NCBI GenBank assembly: GCA_002783525.1
Contig: PFGS01000241.1
Location: 9,272-18,727 of the forward strand
Length of the DNA stretch: 9,456 nucleotides
From: Ignavibacteriales bacterium CG12_big_fil_rev_8_21_14_0_65_30_8
GTDB lineage: Bacteria; Bacteroidota; Ignavibacteria; Ignavibacteriales; Ignavibacteriaceae
Direction: 5' to 3'
Shown here: one piece after another, positions 6,488 through 9,456 of the stretch
How the letters are laid out: every line of letters starts with the position of its first letter
Position numbering within the stretch: the first letter of the stretch is position 1
Program-made: the position numbers and the translations under genes
Notes under the pieces: model-generated
The model's database searches: none
Seen by the model: the letters and a program-made list of their open reading frames with translations, nothing else
Told to the model about the DNA's origin: nothing

Positions 6488-6724
6488 ATGGATACAAAAA
6501 AAATAGGACTTGTAATACTAATTATAGGTTTGCTAATGACTCTCTTTTCAGGATACAATTATGTAACGAGGGAAAAAGTAATGGACATGGGTGATGTTCA
6601 TATTATGGTAGATAATAATCATTCTTCAAATTGGTCACCATTTATTGGTATTGGAGTAATGGTAATTGGTGGTGTAATATTTATGTCAGGTAAGAAAAAA
6701 TTGGAGAAGGGGATTAAGAAATAA
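6488..6724 (+). CDS. Small two-helix membrane protein, DUF3185-like
   Basis: This 78-aa protein has a basic start (M-D-T-K-K), a first helix at about 6-23 ending in F-S-G-Y-N-Y, a soluble middle with T27-R-E-K-V-M-D-M-G-D-V-H-I and N-H-S-S-N-W-S-P, a second helix at about 52-67 (G-I-G-V-M-V-I-G-G-V-I-F-M), and a Lys-rich tail. The layout 'helix, Y-T-x-E-x-V-x-D-x-G, then P-x-x-G, helix' resembles small proteins often labelled DUF3185 in Gram-negative bacteria; the match is by eye and moderate. Function is unknown. AAGG lies about ten bases before the ATG, a weak ribosome site. It is the second small membrane gene headed by the repeated element, which suggests control in common with the 61-aa gene. 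Confidence 0.78.
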   Translation: MDTKKIGLVILIIGLLMTLFSGYNYVTREKVMDMGDVHIMVDNNHSSNWSPFIGIGVMVIGGVIFMSGKKKLEKGIKK

Positions 6725-6737
6725 AATATTCAGTATG

Positions 6738-6760
6738 TAACTTTTATTAATTAAAAGTTA
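6738..6760. repeat. Short perfect inverted repeat after the 78-aa gene
   Basis: TAACTTTT (6738-6745) pairs with AAAAGTTA (6753-6760) around a 7-base loop, 13 bases after the stop. It has no following U tract and little G+C, so it is at best a weak terminator or an mRNA end structure. Confidence 0.35.
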
Positions 6761-6796
6761 AGATTATTAGCCTGTGGAAATCGATCGGACTCACCC

Positions 6797-6836
6797 AAAA
6801 GGATTAATCCATTTTTCGTCCATAAGATTTATTTAT
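6797..6836 (+). promoter_or_regulatory. Degenerate third copy of the repeated element (copy C)
   Basis: The stretch shares AAAAG, GAT-TA-TCC, A-TTTTT and C-TCC with copies A and B, and keeps the two TCC triplets 11 bases apart (6808-6810 and 6819-6821). The CTATAGTATT part is not well kept. It lies in the 270-base gap (6725-6994) before the first radical SAM gene, about 160 bases upstream of its ATG. The rest of the gap holds no gene I can support. Confidence 0.35.
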
Positions 6837-6994
6837 TCATGCCTTCAAATTTTATATTTTCTTTAAGGATGATGAATAATCACGCAAAAAACTGTTGGGT
6901 ATCATTATATCTGTCATTTCTGAATTCTGATTAAGCAGAATTTCCGGAATCCATATTAAGATATCCTCGTTTAATAAATATTGGCTGTTACTAA

Positions 6995-8539
6995 ATGAAT
7001 AAAATGCTGGAAATTGGAATAATCGATCTTGTATCAAAAAAACCAACCAATAAATTATTTGCGCGAATAATGAATGCTAACTTCGCAAGCATAATGCCGC
7101 AGGTTGTAGGAGTTTGGTGCGAAGAGGAAGGACACAATGTAAATTATATTTGCTACACAGGTAAAGAAGATTTAATTAACGATCTTCCTATAAATGCAGA
7201 CATGGTTTTTATCTGCGCATTCACAGAATCATCATTGACTGCTTACGCATTAAGTAATCTCCTGCGTTCTCTGGGTGCAGTAACTGTGTTAGGCGGACCG
7301 CACGCACGCTGCTACCCGGAGGATGCAGTAAAATATTTTGATTATGTTGTTGGCTTTACAGATAAAAAAATTATCCAGGAAATTTTATACGACCGTTCCC
7401 CCCACCGCCCGATGGGTTTATATTTAAACGCTCAAAATCAGCCTTTGTCACTACCGGGTGTTAGAGAACGCTGGAAATTTATTGAACCCACACTCAAAAA
7501 GGCTCCGCTTATTAAAATGGTTCCTATGCTTGGAAGTCTTGGATGTCCCTATAAGTGCAGCTTCTGTATAGATTCAACCGTTGCTTACCAGCCTTTGGAT
7601 TTTGAAATACTGAAAGAAGATTTGAAATTTTTACTTACTAAGTTCAGACGTCCGCTGGTTGGTTGGCACGATCCAAATTTTGGAATCCGGTTTGACGATT
7701 ATATGAATGCCATTGAAGAAGTAATCCCGGAGAACAGTATAGATTTTATTGCTGAAAGCAGTTTGTCACTGTTGTCCGAACCACACGTAAAACGGCTTAA
7801 AAAAAACGGCTTCGGCGCAATGCTTCCGGGAATAGAATCGTGGTATGATTTAGGGAATAAATCAAAAACAGGAAGTACTGTAGGAATGGATAAAGTTAAA
7901 CTTATAGCCGACCAGATTAATATGATTCTCAGGTACATTCGTTATGTCCAGACAAATTTTGTGCTTGGGCTTGATACTGATATTGGAGAGGAACCTTTTG
8001 AACTAACCAAGAAATTTGTAGATCTTACTCCAGGTGCATTCCCTGGTTACTCATTGTTGACCGCATTCGGAAGAGCAGCACCACTTAATCTTAAATACCA
8101 GGAAGAAAACAGAGTTTTACCATTTCCTTTTCACTTCCTGGATAACAACCAGGCAATGAATATAAAGCCTCTTAATTATTCCTGGACTGAATTTTATTCC
8201 CGGGTTATCAATCTCGGGGAACATACATTTGCGTGGGATGCAATTATTAAACGGATGATAGCAACTAAAGCATTCATTCCCAGATGGATGAATCTGGTTC
8301 GGGCAATATCGGCGGAAGGTTTCGGAAGAGTTGCATACAATAAAGTGATACTAAAAAAGCTTGATTCAGATATAAAATTCCGCTCTTATTTTGAACAGGA
8401 AACCACTGAACTGCCGGAATTTTATTCTGAAACAATAAAAAAAGATTTAGGTCCTTTGTGGAACAAGCTGCCCGGTGGAGCAATATATCACGATCAGAAT
8501 GCGTATATGAAATCAGAAATAAAACGCATCGCTGTTTAA
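6995..8539 (+). CDS. B12-binding radical SAM protein of unknown substrate
   Basis: This 514-aa enzyme has a cobalamin-binding-type N-terminal domain (about 5-135) and a radical SAM domain (about 175-400). The 4Fe-4S motif C184-PYK-C188-SF-C191 is intact. The N-terminal half shows the Rossmann-like pattern with VTVLGGPHARCYPEDA, but no D-x-H-x-x-G motif, so cobalamin, if bound, lacks the lower-axial His; this is normal for many class B radical SAM methylases. Strong blocks are VGWHDPNFGIRFDDYM, FIAESSLSLLSEPHV, LPGIESWYDLG and PGYSLLTAFGRAAPLNL. I recall a well-conserved uncharacterised family with this layout and length. Reaction type (methylation, ring or C-C bond chemistry) is unknown. The ATG at 6995 directly follows TAA 6992-6994; ATG 7004 is an alternative, and no clear ribosome site exists. 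It reads 30 bases before a second such gene. G+C looks higher than in genes to its left. Confidence 0.9.
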   Translation: MNKMLEIGIIDLVSKKPTNKLFARIMNANFASIMPQVVGVWCEEEGHNVNYICYTGKEDLINDLPINADMVFICAFTESSLTAYALSNLLRSLGAVTVLGGPHARCYPEDAVKYFDYVVGFTDKKIIQEILYDRSPHRPMGLYLNAQNQPLSLPGVRERWKFIEPTLKKAPLIKMVPMLGSLGCPYKCSFCIDSTVAYQPLDFEILKEDLKFLLTKFRRPLVGWHDPNFGIRFDDYMNAIEEVIPENSIDFIAESSLSLLSEPHVKRLKKNGFGAMLPGIESWYDLGNKSKTGSTVGMDKVKLIADQINMILRYIRYVQTNFVLGLDTDIGEEPFELTKKFVDLTPGAFPGYSLLTAFGRAAPLNLKYQEENRVLPFPFHFLDNNQAMNIKPLNYSWTEFYSRVINLGEHTFAWDAIIKRMIATKAFIPRWMNLVRAISAEGFGRVAYNKVILKKLDSDIKFRSYFEQETTELPEFYSETIKKDLGPLWNKLPGGAIYHDQNAYMKSEIKRIAV

Positions 8540-8569
8540 AATTTATTATAAATATTTTCTGAGCAATCA

Positions 8570-9456
8570 ATGAAAATTTTATTAGTGTACCCGACGTATC
8601 CCGATACCTTTTGGAGTTTTAAGCATGCTTTAAAGTTTGTTTCGAAAAAAGCAAGCTTCCCGCCATTAGGATTATTAACGGTAGCCGCTTTACTGCCCAA
8701 GGACTGGAATAAAAAGCTAATAGATATGAATGCAAGTCAATTGACAAACGATGATATTCTTTGGGCAGATTTTGTTTTTAAAAGTGCTATGTCAATACAA
8801 AGTGAGTCCGCCGATGAAGTAATACAACGATGTAAAAAGTTAAATGCAAAAATTGTAGCCGGCGGACCTTTATTTACAAGCAGCCCGGAATTATATCAAA
8901 ACGTTGATCACCTTGTTCTAAATGAAGCTGAAATTACTTTACCTTGGTTTTTAAATGATCTCAACAATGGAACACTAAAACAAAAATACACTTCAGAAGA
9001 TTGGGCAAACATTACAACTACTCCCCTGCCCGATTGGAATCTTATCTCAATGAAGAATTATACATCAATGAATGTACAGTATTCAAGAGGATGTCCTTTT
9101 GACTGCGACTTTTGTGACATCACTGTACTTTATGGCAGGAGACCACGCACTAAAACAAAAGAACAGGTAATAGCTGAACTTGATATATTATATTTTGCAG
9201 GCTGGCGCGGACCTGTATTTTTTGTTGATGATAATTTTATTGGCAATAAAGTAAAATTGAAAAAGGAAATCCTTCCTGCTATTGCAGAGTGGATGGTGTT
9301 AAGGAAAAGTCCGTTTTTCCTAAACACAGAAGCCTCCATTAATCTTGCAGATGATGAAAAACTAATGCAGCTTATGGTTAAAGCAGGGTTTGAAGCGGTC
9401 TTTATAGGAATAGAAACGCCTAACGAAGAAAGTCTGGTTGAGTGTAATAAAAATCA
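8570..9456 (+). CDS. B12-binding radical SAM protein (DUF4070-like group), 3' end outside the window
   Basis: The frame is open from ATG 8570 to the window end (295 codons), so the gene is cut. It starts MKILLVYPTYPDTFWSF with K-K-A-S-F-P-P-L-G-L-L-T-V-A-A, the typical opening of cobalamin-binding radical SAM proteins. Then come VAGGPLF, LNEAEITLP, the cluster motif C175-PFD-C179-DF-C182, LYGRRPRTK, G-W-R-G-P-V-F-F-V-D-D-N-F-I-G-N and F-I-G-I-E-T-P. These blocks match a widespread subgroup whose full members end in a DUF4070 domain; that end is not visible here. No D-x-H-x-x-G motif is seen. Some relatives are methylases of lipids or tetrapyrroles, but this subgroup's substrate is not assigned. 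It is 30 bases after the other radical SAM gene and probably in one operon with it, which suggests successive steps of one pathway. Only a weak ribosome site precedes the ATG. Confidence 0.9.
   Translation, partial: MKILLVYPTYPDTFWSFKHALKFVSKKASFPPLGLLTVAALLPKDWNKKLIDMNASQLTNDDILWADFVFKSAMSIQSESADEVIQRCKKLNAKIVAGGPLFTSSPELYQNVDHLVLNEAEITLPWFLNDLNNGTLKQKYTSEDWANITTTPLPDWNLISMKNYTSMNVQYSRGCPFDCDFCDITVLYGRRPRTKTKEQVIAELDILYFAGWRGPVFFVDDNFIGNKVKLKKEILPAIAEWMVLRKSPFFLNTEASINLADDEKLMQLMVKAGFEAVFIGIETPNEESLVECNKN

Noticed and set aside
6839..6934. A 31-codon open frame (MPSNFIFSLRMM...) between copy C and the radical SAM gene
   Set aside because: No ribosome site at its ATG, no recognisable membrane or family pattern, and very short.
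6923..6942. Inverted repeat AATTCTG / CAGAATT with 6-base loop
   Set aside because: Seven AT-rich pairs with no U tract; too weak to call a terminator or riboswitch.
6852..7046. Minus-strand 64-aa frame overlapping the radical SAM start
   Set aside because: No homology seen, overlaps the start of a clear gene, and no ribosome site; likely a chance frame.

Overview
The window is AT-rich DNA from a Gram-negative bacterium. It carries a lipopolysaccharide-type glycosyltransferase, a periplasmic multihaem cytochrome c with a signal peptide, and an AsmA-like envelope protein. Protein style and base composition suggest the Bacteroidota/Ignavibacteria/Chlorobi side of the tree, but no rRNA or taxonomic marker is present, so this is inference. 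I saw no tRNA, rRNA, CRISPR array, transposase or phage gene.

Left part (1-2630). A 5'-truncated family 9 glycosyltransferase overlaps by 11 bases a small CDF-like cation transporter whose usual His/Asp metal ligands are cysteines. A strong hairpin terminator (1464-1499) separates this pair from a convergent minus-strand operon. That operon holds a LOG-family protein followed, 3 bases later, by a MocA/MobA-like nucleotidyltransferase.

Middle part (2631-6994). After a divergent promoter region with a T10A9 tract comes an orphan NarL/LuxR-type response regulator with a TTG start and no histidine kinase beside it. It is followed by a run of small envelope genes: a 61-aa two-helix membrane protein, a signal-peptide tetrahaem cytochrome c554-like protein, a 49-aa lmo0937/DUF5670-type membrane protein, an AsmA-like protein split by an in-frame TAA, and a 78-aa two-helix membrane protein resembling DUF3185-type proteins. 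Two of the small membrane genes are preceded by the same roughly 60-base non-coding element (3539-3599 and 6348-6407; 50 identities in 61 aligned columns). A degenerate third copy lies near 6797-6836. The shared element next to an orphan regulator is the main unexplained signal here. It looks like a stress-type envelope regulon in which several small loci share one control sequence.

Right part (6995-9456). Two consecutive B12-binding radical SAM genes lie 30 bases apart and look visibly richer in G+C than the genes to their left. The second runs off the window end. They probably form the start of a biosynthetic or modification operon whose product cannot be told from this window.
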